A DNA stretch of 64,000 nt from Pseudomonadota bacterium. GTDB lineage: Bacteria; Pseudomonadota; Gammaproteobacteria; Burkholderiales; Burkholderiaceae_B. Every line of letters starts with the position of its first letter. Position 1 is the first letter of the stretch. The stretch lies in assembly GCA_023427085.1 (NCBI GenBank), contig JAEZBO010000116.1:1-64000 (forward strand), in the 5' to 3' direction. Below the pieces are notes generated by a model. That model had not been told where the DNA came from, ran no database searches, and saw nothing but the letters and a program-made list of their open reading frames with translations. This document shows positions 25,345-36,016 of this stretch, piece after piece. The translations under genes and the position numbers were made by a program.

Positions 25345-25775
25345 GGGCCGGCTGGCGTGGTAAGGATGCCGCACAGTATAGGGAATCGGCGTGGCCAATT
25401 TGCTCAAGTCAGCGCGACCCTGTAAATTCTCCCCTTCACGTCCCCTTACATATCCGAGGGGATGCTGTGACAAGCTGCCTGCCCGGGCCATCATCCGGGC
25501 AGACGCGCCAGTCTCTTTTTAGCCTTGCCCACGCCACAAGCGTCGGTGCCGAGGCTTCCGTTTCGATCCAGAGCATTCTTTTTGCCCCCAGGGCGCTGAA
25601 TGCGTGCAATGCGTTTTCGACGAACGCGGGCCGGATCGGCAGGGTATTCGGGTGGATCGGTTCCGTGAACCGAAAAGCGCCGAAGTATTCCGCCGTCGCC
25701 GGGTCGGTTCATGGTGCCGCCGCCATCCGGGCAGGCACCGGTCGACGAAGCAGAGCCTGTTATGAAAGGAATTTC
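25345..25775. other. ilvIHC leader and divergent promoter region
   Basis: About 430 bases separate the FUSC-family gene and ilvI, with no supported gene inside. After the likely promoter (25400-25428) the transcribed leader would be near 340 bases. It can fold several hairpins: CCCCT/AGGGG (about 25442-25461), TGCCCGG/CCGGGCA (25480-25486 with 25495-25501) followed 14 bases on by a T5 run, and CGGTTC/GAACCG (25658-25672). A leader of this length before ilvI suggests attenuation or another RNA-level control. No clear Leu/Ile/Val-rich leader peptide was found. Confidence 0.45.
25400..25428 (+). promoter_or_regulatory. Candidate sigma-70 promoter of ilvIHC
   Basis: TTGCTC (25400-25405) and TAAATT (25423-25428) are separated by exactly 17 bases, a good fit to the housekeeping consensus, in the region upstream of ilvI. 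Not confirmed by any transcript evidence. Confidence 0.45.
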
Positions 25776-27494
25776 ATGGAACTCAATGGCGCAGACATCG
25801 TCGTGCGCTGCCTGGCCGAAGAAGGCGTGGACCACGTTTTCGGCTATCCCGGCGGCGCCGTGCTGTACATCTACGACGCAATCTTCAAACAAGACAATTT
25901 CAAGCACGTGCTGGTCAGGCACGAGCAGGCTGCCGTGCATGCCGCCGACGCGTACTCGCGCTCGTCGGACAAGGTCGGCGTCTGCCTGGTGACCAGCGGC
26001 CCGGGCGTGACCAATGCCGTGACCGGCATCGCCACCGCCTACATGGACTCGATCCCGATGGTGATCATCTCCGGTCAGGTGCCCACGCACGCGATCGGCG
26101 AGGACGCCTTCCAGGAGTGCGACACGGTCGGCATCACGCGGCCCTGCGTCAAGCACAACTTCCTGGTGCGCGACGTCAAGGACCTGGCCGAGACCATGCG
26201 GCGTGCCTTCCACATCGCCCGCACCGGCCGTCCCGGTCCGGTGCTGGTCGACATCCCCAAGGACGTCACGGTCGCGCATTGCAAGTTCTCGCCCAAGCGC
26301 GGCGACATCGTGATGCGTTCGTATGCGCCGGTGGTCAAGGGTCATCAGGGCCAGATCAAGAAAGCGGTGCAGATGCTGCTGTCGGCCGAACGGCCGATGA
26401 TCTATAGCGGCGGCGGCGTGGTGCTGTCCGACGCGTCGGCCGAACTGGCGCGCGTGGTCGACCTGCTGGGCGCCCCGTGCACCAACACGCTGATGGGCCT
26501 GGGCGCCTTGCCGGCCAGCCACCCCAACTACCTGGGCATGCCGGGCATGCACGGCACCTACGAAGCCAACATGGCGATGCAGCACTGCGACGTGCTGCTG
26601 GCCATCGGTGCGCGCTTCGACGACCGGGTGATCGGCAATCCCAAGCACTTCGCGCAGAACCCGCGCAAAATCATCCACATCGACATCGACCCCTCGTCGA
26701 TCTCCAAGCGCGTGCGCGTCGACGTGCCGATCGTCGGCAACGTCAAGGACGTGCTCAACGAGCTGGTGGCGCAATACGAGGCGGCGCCGGCCGATGCGCG
26801 GCCGACCAAGCCGACGCTGGCGCGCTGGTGGCAGCAGGTCGAGTCCTGGCGCGGCAAGCGGTGCCTGGTCTATCAGAACTCCGACGAGCTGATCAAGCCG
26901 CAGTACGTGGTCGAAAAGCTCTGGGAAGTCACCGGCGGCGACGCCTTCGTGACCTCCGACGTCGGCCAGCACCAGATGTGGGCGGCGCAGTACTACCGCT
27001 TCAACAAGCCGCGCCGCTGGATCAACTCGGGCGGCCTGGGCACCATGGGCGTGGGCTTGCCGTACGCGATGGGCGTGCAGATGGCCAACCCGGGCGAGCA
27101 GGTCGCCTGCATCACCGGCGAGGCTTCGATCCAGATGAACATCCAGGAGCTCTCGACCTGCCAGCAGTATCACCTGAGCCCCAAGATCATCTGCCTGAAC
27201 AACCGCTATCTGGGCATGGTGCGCCAGTGGCAGCAGATCGACTACGGTTCGCGCTATTCCGAGTCGTACATGGATTCGCTGCCGGACTTCGTCAAGCTGG
27301 CCGAGGCCTACGGCCACATGGGCATCCGGGTCGACAAGCCCGCCGACGTCGAGCCGGCGCTGCGCGAGGCCTTCAAGCACAAGGACCGGCTGGTGTTCCT
27401 CGACTTCATTACCGATCGCACCGAGAACGTCTGGCCGATGGTCAAGGCGGGCCGTGGTTTGACCGAGATGCTGCTCGGTTCGGAAGATCTGTAA
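25776..27494 (+). CDS. ilvI: Acetolactate synthase, large (catalytic) subunit
   Basis: A 572-residue thiamine diphosphate enzyme that condenses two pyruvates, or pyruvate and 2-oxobutyrate, in valine/isoleucine synthesis. The catalytic glutamate lies in RHEQAAVHAADAYSR (about residue 50), FAD-region segments and the C-terminal cofactor motif ITGEASIQMNIQELS...NNRYLGMVRQWQ are present. The motif that is usually GDG (or GEG in relatives) reads GEA here. The start ATG follows GAAAGGA; the frame is open much further upstream but without protein character. First gene of ilvIHC, ten bases ahead of ilvH. Confidence 0.96.
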   Translation: MELNGADIVVRCLAEEGVDHVFGYPGGAVLYIYDAIFKQDNFKHVLVRHEQAAVHAADAYSRSSDKVGVCLVTSGPGVTNAVTGIATAYMDSIPMVIISGQVPTHAIGEDAFQECDTVGITRPCVKHNFLVRDVKDLAETMRRAFHIARTGRPGPVLVDIPKDVTVAHCKFSPKRGDIVMRSYAPVVKGHQGQIKKAVQMLLSAERPMIYSGGGVVLSDASAELARVVDLLGAPCTNTLMGLGALPASHPNYLGMPGMHGTYEANMAMQHCDVLLAIGARFDDRVIGNPKHFAQNPRKIIHIDIDPSSISKRVRVDVPIVGNVKDVLNELVAQYEAAPADARPTKPTLARWWQQVESWRGKRCLVYQNSDELIKPQYVVEKLWEVTGGDAFVTSDVGQHQMWAAQYYRFNKPRRWINSGGLGTMGVGLPYAMGVQMANPGEQVACITGEASIQMNIQELSTCQQYHLSPKIICLNNRYLGMVRQWQQIDYGSRYSESYMDSLPDFVKLAEAYGHMGIRVDKPADVEPALREAFKHKDRLVFLDFITDRTENVWPMVKAGRGLTEMLLGSEDL

Positions 27495-27504
27495 GGGGCG
27501 AGAC

Positions 27505-29078
<1,574 letters not shown>

Positions 29079-29125
29079 TCCTCGCGATCAGGCCGGCGCC
29101 GCCAGGCGCCGGTCGCAGTGACCGA

Positions 29126-29160
29126 CGGCATGCCGCACCCGATTGCGGCATGCCGTTTTC
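29126..29160 (+). terminator. Rho-independent terminator of ilvIHC
   Basis: CGGCATGCCGCA (29126-29137) pairs with TGCGGCATGCCG (29144-29155) over 12 bases and is followed by TTTTCTTTTG. It sits 47 bases after the ilvC stop and insulates the fimbrial region from the ilv operon. Confidence 0.9.
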
Positions 29161-29626
29161 TTTTGTCGACGTCGTCCAAGCCGGGTGCGATAACGTGGCC
29201 GAATCGCTCTAGCGCTGGAATCGTCTTTCGTCAATGGTCTCGGGCCGACTTTAAAAATTTTTTATCGAAGCCGATTGGCATAGGGAATTTATCCCTTTCG
29301 GCATCCATTGAAACTGGCATCCATTCTCGTTTCCGCATTGGTATGGGCGCTTCAGCTGGGTTGGCGAGGTGGGACGAGTCTGACCTCCAGCCAGCGGTAA
29401 TTGCTGCAAAAACAACACTCGAATCGGCACGTCCTCTCTGAGGCGGCATGCCTTGCACGTCCTTTACTTGCCAAGTCGGACAGGTCCGATTGAAGCGCGT
29501 AGGTCGGCTGCGCATCATGCGTTCCCGGCAAGTCCTTCGGCGACGTTCAGTCTTTCGAACGTACCGAGAACCTGTCGGTTTCCAAGCCCGTCAGCCTTCA
29601 TTTTTCCTACGTTCAAAGGACCCGCA
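29161..29626. promoter_or_regulatory. Long upstream region of the fimbrial operon
   Basis: About 465 bases between the ilv terminator and the pilin gene, clearly richer in A/T than the coding DNA around it (for example TTTAAAAATTTTTTATCG near 29250). No supported gene. An inverted repeat AGGGA/TCCCT (29282-29286 and 29292-29296, five-base A/T loop) flanked by T-rich DNA is a candidate regulator site. No C tract like that of Bordetella fim2/fim3 promoters is present, so that slippage switch is not used here. Confidence 0.5.
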
Positions 29627-30166
29627 ATGAAACACTCCACCGTCGCCAAACTCGCTGCCATGGCAGCTCTTGGTGCCCTGTCGCAAGGCGCCTTCGCCGC
29701 CGACGGTACGATCAATTTCACTGGCGAGATCGTCGATGCGCCTTGCTCGATCGCTCCGGCCAGCCAGAACCTGATCGTGCCGATGGGCCGGGTCTCGCGT
29801 CCCGCGCTCGACGGCGCCGCCGGCAAGCGGGCCACGCCCGCCAGGTTCTCGATCGCGCTGCGCGATTGTGGCGCGACCGCCAAGGGCGCCACGGTCAGCT
29901 TCACCGGCGCCACCGACGCCACCGTCAAGGACCTGCTGCGCATCGCCAACTCGGGGCAGGTCGGCGCCGGTTCGGCCACCGGTGTCGCGATCGAGCTGGG
30001 CGATTCGGCCGGCACCAAGATCCCGGTTGGCGCGCAATCGGCCGTCTACACGCTGGGCCAGGGCTCGAACGACCTGGACTTCCAGGCCGCCTACGTGTCG
30101 ACCGGCGAAGCCGTGACCGTCGGTCCGGCCAACGCCACCGCGCAGTTCACGGTGACCTACCGCTAA
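29627..30166 (+). CDS. Major fimbrial subunit (chaperone-usher pilin)
   Basis: A 179-residue pilin. Residues 1-24 form the signal peptide (ending AFA); the mature protein starts ADGTINFTGEIVDAPCSIAP, the donor strand followed by the first conserved cysteine. The second cysteine lies in RFSIALRDCGATAKG, and the C-terminus ends with the penultimate-tyrosine beta-zipper motif AQFTVTYR recognised by the chaperone. These are defining marks of type 1/Fim pilins. Start ATG follows AAAGGA. It leads a pilin-chaperone-usher-adhesin operon and is separated from the chaperone by a stem-loop, fitting higher expression of the pilin. Confidence 0.94.
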   Translation: MKHSTVAKLAAMAALGALSQGAFAADGTINFTGEIVDAPCSIAPASQNLIVPMGRVSRPALDGAAGKRATPARFSIALRDCGATAKGATVSFTGATDATVKDLLRIANSGQVGAGSATGVAIELGDSAGTKIPVGAQSAVYTLGQGSNDLDFQAAYVSTGEAVTVGPANATAQFTVTYR

Positions 30167-30168
30167 GC

Positions 30169-30204
30169 CGTCCGGCCGTCCGGTGGCCCGTGCGGCCCCG
30201 GACG
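30169..30204 (+). other. Stem-loop between pilin and chaperone genes
   Basis: CGTCCGG (30169-30175) can pair with CCGGACG (30198-30204); a second CGTCCGG at 30178 offers an alternative pairing. There is no U tract. Structures here commonly stabilise the upstream pilin mRNA or attenuate readthrough into chaperone-usher genes; the role here is inferred. Confidence 0.4.
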
Positions 30205-30335
30205 ATCATCGTTCCTGACAGGGTCGCGGACGCGCCCGCCGCGGCGTCCCGTCGATCCTGTTTCATTCCACGCATCGCCATGCCACGCCGGCGCCGACAC
30301 CGCGCAGGGCGTCGGCCGTATGCCGGAGACACTAC

Positions 30336-31103
30336 ATGCTGCAGAACAATGCCTGGCGGCTGATCGGCGCGCCACTGGCGGCCATGATCGCGTGGGGCGC
30401 GATGCCCGCGCACGCGAACGTGACGCTGGGCGGCACGCGGGTCATCCTGGCCGAGCGAGACCGCGAAGCCTCGATCCCGGTCAAGAACAACGGCCTGGCC
30501 AGCTACGTGATCCAGGCCTGGATGGACGCCGGCGAAGGTCAGAACAAGACACCCTTCACCGTGACGCCGCCGCTGTCGCGGCTCGATCCCGGCAAAGAGA
30601 ACATTCTTCGGATCCTGCGCGTATCGGCCGAGCTGCCCGGCGACCGCGAGTCGGTGTTCTGGCTCAACGTCAAAGAGATCCCCGAAAAGTCGAACCAGGA
30701 AAACGTGCTGCAGATCGCGATCCGCACACGCATCAAGCTGTTCTACCGTCCAAGCGCCTTGCCGGGCAGCCCGGCCGAATCGCGCACCCGACTGCGCTGG
30801 GCGGTGATCGACAATCCGCACGGTCCCGGCGCGGCGCTAAAGATCGTCAATCCGACGCCGTATCACGTGACCTTCACGGCACTGAGCATCAATCGCGGCC
30901 AGCAGGAAATCAACGCCGACATGGCGCCGCCGCTGGGCGAGTCGATCTATCCGCTGAGCACGATCGCCACGCCGCAGGACATCGACGTGTCGTTCACCAC
31001 GATCAACGACTACGGCGGCGAGACGCCCGAAGAGATGCTGCGGGTGCCCGCATCCACCGAGCCGGTGGCGGTCACGCCGCAATCGGTCGCCGTGCCGCGC
31101 TGA
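30336..31103 (+). CDS. Periplasmic fimbrial chaperone (PapD/FimB family)
   Basis: A 255-residue protein with a signal peptide (about residues 1-27, ending AHA) and two immunoglobulin-like domains. N-terminal strand VTLGGTRVILAERDREASIP and the FWLNVKEIPEKS motif, with IAIRTRIKLFYRP as the conserved G1-strand/arginine region, are chaperone signatures; the basic residues in R...K positions anchor subunit C-termini. It delivers pilin and adhesin subunits to the usher by donor-strand complementation. It is followed 11 bases later by the usher gene. Confidence 0.94.
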   Translation: MLQNNAWRLIGAPLAAMIAWGAMPAHANVTLGGTRVILAERDREASIPVKNNGLASYVIQAWMDAGEGQNKTPFTVTPPLSRLDPGKENILRILRVSAELPGDRESVFWLNVKEIPEKSNQENVLQIAIRTRIKLFYRPSALPGSPAESRTRLRWAVIDNPHGPGAALKIVNPTPYHVTFTALSINRGQQEINADMAPPLGESIYPLSTIATPQDIDVSFTTINDYGGETPEEMLRVPASTEPVAVTPQSVAVPR

Positions 31104-31114
31104 GAGTCGACACT

Positions 31115-33721
31115 ATGAAACTGCTTCACGCCTGCCGCGCCCACACGCCCGGTGCGCCGGTGCCGCGCGTGTCGTGCCGGGCCCAGGCCTGGCCGATGCT
31201 GTGCGCCGCGCTGCTGGCCGCCGCGCCGCTGGCCCACGGCCAGCAGGTGGCGCATGTCGAGTTCAACGAGGCCTTCCTGTCCATCGGCGGCGATCAGCAG
31301 AGCGCCGACCTGTCGCTGTTCGCGATGGGCAATCACGTGATGCCGGGCACCTATGCCGTCGACGTGATGCTCAACGAAAGCCGCGTGGGGCAGTACGAGA
31401 TCGCCTTCGCTGCCGTCGACGGCAGGGCCCAGGCCGCGCCCTGCGTCACGCGCCCCATGCTCGACAGCTGGGGCGTGAACGTCTCGGTGTTCGTTGGCCT
31501 GGCGGCGTCGGCCCCCGCGGCATGCGTCGACGTGGCCGCCATCATTCCGGATGCGGCGCTGCGCTACGACGATGCCGGCCAGCGGCTGTATGTCAGCATG
31601 CCGCAGGCCGCGCTCAAGCGGACGGCCCGCGGCGCCGTCAGTCCCGAGCGCTGGGATCGCGGCATCGACGCCGCGATGCTGGATTACCAGCTCAGCCTGT
31701 CGCGCTACGACGGCAGCAAATTCCGCCAACCCGGGCCCGACCTGACGTCGACGGACATCTTCGCCAGCAGCGAGGCGGCGCCCAACCGGCTCGAACGCAA
31801 CACCGTGTTCGGGGGCCTGCGCGGCGGCTTCAATCTGGGCGATTGGCGCTTCCGGCACTTCTCGACCTACAACCGCGGCATGGACGGCCAGGGCCGCTGG
31901 CAGGCCATCAACACCAGCTTGCAGCGCGACCTGATCGGCCTGCGCAGCCAATTGCTGCTGGGCGACGGCAGCACGCCGGGCAATCTGTTCGACAGCGTCC
32001 AGTTTCGCGGCGCGCAGATTCAGTCCGATGACGCGATGCTGCCCGACAGCCTACAGGGCTACGCCCCGACGATCCGTGGCGTGGCGCAGACCAATGCGCG
32101 AGTCGAGGTGCGCCAGAACGGCTACCTGATCTACAGCACCTACGTCGCGCCGGGTCAGTTCGTGCTGGACGATCTTTATCCGACCTCGAGCAGCGGCGAC
32201 CTGGAGGTCACGGTGGTCGAGGCCGACGGCCGCCGGGTGCAGACCATGCAGGCTTTTTCCGCGGTGCCGACCTTGCTGCGCGAAGGGGCCTGGCGCTACA
32301 GCGCGACAGCCGGCCAGTATCGCGACGGCTTTCGCGCCCGCGGCGACGATGCGCGGCCACTGTTCGTGCAGGGCACGATCGCGCGCGGCCTGCCGCGAGA
32401 TTTTTCGCTTTACGGCGGTCTGACGGTGGCCGACCGGTACTGGGCCGCGCTGCTGGGCGGCGGCAAGAACCTGCGGCATTTCGGCGCCGTGTCGGTCGAC
32501 CTGTCCCATGCGCGCACCACCGACGCGCGCGACAACAGCTACCAGGGGCAGTCGCTGCGGTTCCTGTATTCCAAGTCGTTCGAACGCAGCGGCACCGACT
32601 TCCGGGTCGCCGGTTACCGCTATTCGACCAGCGGCTACCGGACCTTCCAGGAGGCCGTGCAGATGCGCGATCCGCTCGACAGCCTGTTCCTGCGCAACCG
32701 CCGCAATGAGCTGCGGCTAGAGGTGGCGCAACAGCTGGCCGGCAACGGCTCGGTCTATGCGTCGGCGCGCCAGCAGAGTTACTGGGGCACCAATGCCAAG
32801 GATCGGTTGGTCCAGATCGGCTATTCGGGCCAGTACCGGCAGCTCGGCTACAACCTGTTCTTCAATCGCAGCACCAATCCCTACGGCTCGGCCAACCGCC
32901 AGGTGATGCTGACGCTGAGCATCCCGCTGGGCAGTAGCCGCCACAGCGCGCAGTACTCGGTGACGCGCGACAGCGAAGGGCGCGTCGACCAGCAGGCCAG
33001 CGTCTACGGTTCGGCCTTCGATGACAGCCGCCTGACCTACAACCTGACGGCCGGCCGCTCGAACCAGTCCGGCGCCAACGGCAGCGCCAACCTCAGCTAC
33101 CTGTCGCGGGTCGGCCGTCTCGAACTGGGCCGTTCGCAGGGCCGCGGCTACGGCCAGACCAGCCTGAGCATGGCGGGTGGCGTGCTGGTGCACGGCGGCG
33201 GCGTGACGCTGTCGCAACCATTGGGCGAGACCATGGCGCTGGTGCAGGCGCCGGATGCCCAGGACGTCGGCTTCGAGGTCCGGCCCGGCGTGCGCACCGA
33301 CAGCCGCGGCTACGCGGTGGTGCCGCACCTGAGTCCATACCGCCTGAACCGGCTGGCCGTGCTGACGCGCGATCTCAACGAAAACATCGAGGTGCGCAAT
33401 GCCGCGCTCGAGCTGGTGCCCACGCGCGGCGCCATCACGCTGGCGCGCTTCGACACCTTGGTGGGCTACCGCATGATGATGACGCTGAGCGCGGCCAACG
33501 GCGCGCCGCTGCCGTTCGGCTCGAAGATAGAAGACGAAGCCGGCACGGAGGTCGGCATCGTCGGGCCCGACGGCCAGGCCTTCGTGACCGGTGCCAGCCA
33601 GTCCGGTCGGCTGACGGTGATCTGGGGGCGTGGCGAGCGCGATCGTTGCAGCGTGCGCTACAGCCTGTCCGACCCCGACACACCGACGCCTATCCGCGAA
33701 CTGGATGGTCAGTGCGAATGA
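31115..33721 (+). CDS. Outer-membrane fimbrial usher
   Basis: An 868-residue usher that secretes and assembles the pilus. A signal peptide (about residues 1-42) is followed by the N-terminal chaperone-binding domain (VEFNEAFLSIGGDQQSADLS), the beta-barrel with an embedded plug domain (PTIRGVAQTNARVEVRQNGY and YVAPGQFVLDDLYP signatures at about 320-350), and C-terminal domains ending with a cysteine pair (DRCSVRY ... LDGQCE). The frame remains open far upstream through the chaperone gene, but the ATG at 31115 gives the proper signal. All expected domains are intact. Confidence 0.94.
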   Translation: MKLLHACRAHTPGAPVPRVSCRAQAWPMLCAALLAAAPLAHGQQVAHVEFNEAFLSIGGDQQSADLSLFAMGNHVMPGTYAVDVMLNESRVGQYEIAFAAVDGRAQAAPCVTRPMLDSWGVNVSVFVGLAASAPAACVDVAAIIPDAALRYDDAGQRLYVSMPQAALKRTARGAVSPERWDRGIDAAMLDYQLSLSRYDGSKFRQPGPDLTSTDIFASSEAAPNRLERNTVFGGLRGGFNLGDWRFRHFSTYNRGMDGQGRWQAINTSLQRDLIGLRSQLLLGDGSTPGNLFDSVQFRGAQIQSDDAMLPDSLQGYAPTIRGVAQTNARVEVRQNGYLIYSTYVAPGQFVLDDLYPTSSSGDLEVTVVEADGRRVQTMQAFSAVPTLLREGAWRYSATAGQYRDGFRARGDDARPLFVQGTIARGLPRDFSLYGGLTVADRYWAALLGGGKNLRHFGAVSVDLSHARTTDARDNSYQGQSLRFLYSKSFERSGTDFRVAGYRYSTSGYRTFQEAVQMRDPLDSLFLRNRRNELRLEVAQQLAGNGSVYASARQQSYWGTNAKDRLVQIGYSGQYRQLGYNLFFNRSTNPYGSANRQVMLTLSIPLGSSRHSAQYSVTRDSEGRVDQQASVYGSAFDDSRLTYNLTAGRSNQSGANGSANLSYLSRVGRLELGRSQGRGYGQTSLSMAGGVLVHGGGVTLSQPLGETMALVQAPDAQDVGFEVRPGVRTDSRGYAVVPHLSPYRLNRLAVLTRDLNENIEVRNAALELVPTRGAITLARFDTLVGYRMMMTLSAANGAPLPFGSKIEDEAGTEVGIVGPDGQAFVTGASQSGRLTVIWGRGERDRCSVRYSLSDPDTPTPIRELDGQCE

Positions 33722-33759
33722 CGTCTACGCATCCCTAATCACCGACCAGGAAGAACCGC

Positions 33760-34770
33760 ATGGTTTGTTGCCATCGCCGCGCGCGCGCGCGGCTGCCGCG
33801 AGTACTAAGCTTTTCTTTGTTCGCCTTGCTGCTGCTGTGCGCCCAGGATGCTCGGGCCGCCTGTAACCGGGCGGCGGGATGGACCGAGCGCATCATCAAC
33901 ATGCGCATCGGCAACGTGCTGGTGACCGACGAGATGCCCGTCGGGCACGTGATCAGGACGCAGCGTTTCGAAATCCCGATCCAAGGCGCCTCACAGCAGA
34001 TGTACCGTTGTCCGGGCGGTGGATACGTGCATGGCGTGATGCTGCAAGGAGCGCCGGTGGCCGGCATGCCCAATGTGTACTCGACCTCGGTGAGGGGCAT
34101 CGGGATACGCCTGTCGCGCATGATCACCAGCGGTCCCGGCACCGTCTACTACCCGCACGACCTGCGGGTGGCGAGCATCGGTACCGGCTACGCGCCGTCC
34201 TACTTCGTCGTCGAGGTGATCAAGACGGCGGCCGTCACCGGCAATGGCAGCCTGGCGCCCGGTGTCTACACCCGCTATTACGGCGATGGCGACAGGCTGT
34301 CGGCGATCACGACCCACCTGGATGCCAACGGGCTCACGATCATTTCGCCGTCATGTACCGTCGATCCGGGCTCGCGCAACATCCAGGTGCCGTTCGGGCG
34401 GGTGCCCAAGAACGCGCTGCAAGGCGTCGGCAGCACCGCGGCGGATCGGCAGTTCGATATCCGGCTCAATTGCAAGCCCGGTCAAAACGCGCACAACACC
34501 GTGTATCTGCGCCAGGACGCCACGGCGGATGCATCGGGGGCGCAAGGCGTGTTGCGTGTCACGCCAGGCGCGGCCAGCGCGACCGGTGTCGGTATCCGTC
34601 TGCTGGACGGCAGCCGCCAGCCGGTCAGGCTCGGCCAGGACGCCTACGTCGGTCCGTCGATGGACGGCGTCTACACCCTGTCCTATATCGCGCAGTATTA
34701 CCAGACCGGCCAGCGCGTGACCCCGGGGGCGGCCAACGGCATTGCTACCTTCACCATCGAGTACAAGTAG
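33760..34770 (+). CDS. Fimbrial tip adhesin, paralogue 1 of 3
   Basis: A 336-residue exported protein: signal peptide (about residues 1-33), a receptor-type N-terminal domain (RAAGWTERIINMRIGNVLVT) and a C-terminal pilin domain with ISPSCTVDPGSRNIQVPFGR, RQFDIRLNCK and the terminal zipper FTIEYK. This two-domain layout with a chaperone-recognised C-terminus is that of FimD-like tip adhesins of Bordetella fimbriae. It follows the usher gene by 38 bases. Two tandem paralogues follow, sharing the same order of motifs; the pilin-like half is clearly better conserved between them than the N-terminal half. Receptor specificity is unknown. Confidence 0.88.
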   Translation: MVCCHRRARARLPRVLSFSLFALLLLCAQDARAACNRAAGWTERIINMRIGNVLVTDEMPVGHVIRTQRFEIPIQGASQQMYRCPGGGYVHGVMLQGAPVAGMPNVYSTSVRGIGIRLSRMITSGPGTVYYPHDLRVASIGTGYAPSYFVVEVIKTAAVTGNGSLAPGVYTRYYGDGDRLSAITTHLDANGLTIISPSCTVDPGSRNIQVPFGRVPKNALQGVGSTAADRQFDIRLNCKPGQNAHNTVYLRQDATADASGAQGVLRVTPGAASATGVGIRLLDGSRQPVRLGQDAYVGPSMDGVYTLSYIAQYYQTGQRVTPGAANGIATFTIEYK

Positions 34771-34852
34771 CGGAACCGCGCAGCGGCGCTGGCAACGGAG
34801 CAAAGAGTCCTTAGTGTGCTAGGCGGAATCAGCATGGCAAGCTGCCGCCGCT

Positions 34853-35863
34853 ATGTGTTTATCCATTCTTCGCCATCTGTCGTGGCCAGGCTCGGCCAGT
34901 GCCGCGTTCGGCGTGTGTGCCGCTTTGTTTGCCCCGCCCAGCGAGGCGCTGGGCTGCTTTCGCGATCTGTTCTGGTCAGAGCGCATCATCACGCTGAACC
35001 TGGGCAGCGTCGAAGTCCCGCCTGGCATCGCGGTTGGCAGCGTGATCAAAAGCTGGCGCTTCGATGTCCCGATCGCCGGCGCCACCAAGCCGGTCTTCAA
35101 GTGCCTGGCGGGCGGCACCACGCACGGCGTCTATCAGCAGGGCGGGCCGGTGCCCGGCCAAGCCGGTGTCCGTTCGACCACCATCGCCGGCATCGGCATT
35201 CGCATCCGGGTCACCTCCGGCGGCAGCCGGGTCAACCAGTTTCCGTTTCAGCACACGCATGGCCTGCTGGCCCGCCCGACAGTCTCGTATCCGATGTACT
35301 ACACCGTCGACCTGGTCAAGACCGGCACCGTGGTCGGCACCGGCCGCCTGGCAGGCGGGGTCTATACGCGCCATTACGGCAATGCCGACCAGGCCTCGGC
35401 CTTCACCACCGTGATGGGCGCCAACAGCCTGACCGTCACTAGCCCGGCATGCACGCTGGATCCCTTGTCCCGTCGCATCGACGTCGGCCTGGGGACGGTG
35501 CAGGCCAAGGAATTCACCGGCGTGGGCAGCACGGCCGGCGATCGCCGTTTTTTCCTGCGCTTCAACTGCCGGGCAGGTGTCTATACACGCAATGCGATCC
35601 ACGTACGCCTGGACGCGGTGGCTGACGGCTCGCAGGCGGGCGTGTTGCGACTCTCCTATCACCCGCGCAGTGCTCAGGGCGTCGGCATCCGCGTGCTGGA
35701 TGCCGCTGGTGCGCCGGTCAGGTTCGGGCAAAGCGTGCTGGCGGCCCGCGCGACCGAGACCGTGCAGTGGCTCGGCTATACCGCGCAGTATCTGCAGACC
35801 GGCCAGACCGTCAAGCCCGGCGTGGCCGCCGGCACGGCGACGTTCACGGTCGAATACAAGTAG
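34853..35863 (+). CDS. Fimbrial tip adhesin, paralogue 2 of 3
   Basis: A 336-residue paralogue of the preceding gene. After a signal peptide ending near PPSEALG, the N-terminal domain begins CFRDLFWSERIITLNLGSVE, matching the WTERIINMRIG segment of paralogue 1. The C-terminal pilin domain shows SPACTLDPLSRRIDVGLGTV, RRFFLRFNCRAG and the terminal FTVEYK. In the N-terminal half most surface stretches differ, e.g. HTHGLLARPTVSYPMYYTVD here. The ATG lies 82 bases after the previous stop and lacks a strong ribosome site. Likely an alternative tip adhesin of the same pilus. Confidence 0.85.
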   Translation: MCLSILRHLSWPGSASAAFGVCAALFAPPSEALGCFRDLFWSERIITLNLGSVEVPPGIAVGSVIKSWRFDVPIAGATKPVFKCLAGGTTHGVYQQGGPVPGQAGVRSTTIAGIGIRIRVTSGGSRVNQFPFQHTHGLLARPTVSYPMYYTVDLVKTGTVVGTGRLAGGVYTRHYGNADQASAFTTVMGANSLTVTSPACTLDPLSRRIDVGLGTVQAKEFTGVGSTAGDRRFFLRFNCRAGVYTRNAIHVRLDAVADGSQAGVLRLSYHPRSAQGVGIRVLDAAGAPVRFGQSVLAARATETVQWLGYTAQYLQTGQTVKPGVAAGTATFTVEYK

Positions 35864-35895
35864 CCTGGGCCACACTGCGGCTCCTTGTACCAGCT

Positions 35896-35907
35896 TAAGA
35901 AATCTTA
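35896..35907. promoter_or_regulatory. Inverted repeat in A/T-rich spacer before adhesin 3
   Basis: TAAGA (35896-35900) and TCTTA (35903-35907) form a short dyad in an A/T-rich spacer between adhesins 2 and 3 (about 35880-35950). It could be part of a separate promoter or operator for the third adhesin. Only symmetry and base composition support this. Confidence 0.3.
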
Positions 35908-36016
35908 GTTTTCTCTCGTAAGCCAAGTGACATACTGCTGCATATTTTGGATCGTCGGCGCCGCGCCCTTGCAGGGTACGCCGGCATTTTCCCCAACACC
36001 GCAGCATGACGGCGCC

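Noticed and set aside
29231..29518. Small minus-strand open frame upstream of the pilin gene
   Set aside because: No ribosome site and no protein-like composition; it lies in an A/T-rich promoter region.
30320..31114. Upstream extension of the usher frame by about 265 codons
   Set aside because: It overlaps the whole chaperone gene in another frame and lacks usher character; a proper signal peptide begins at 31115.
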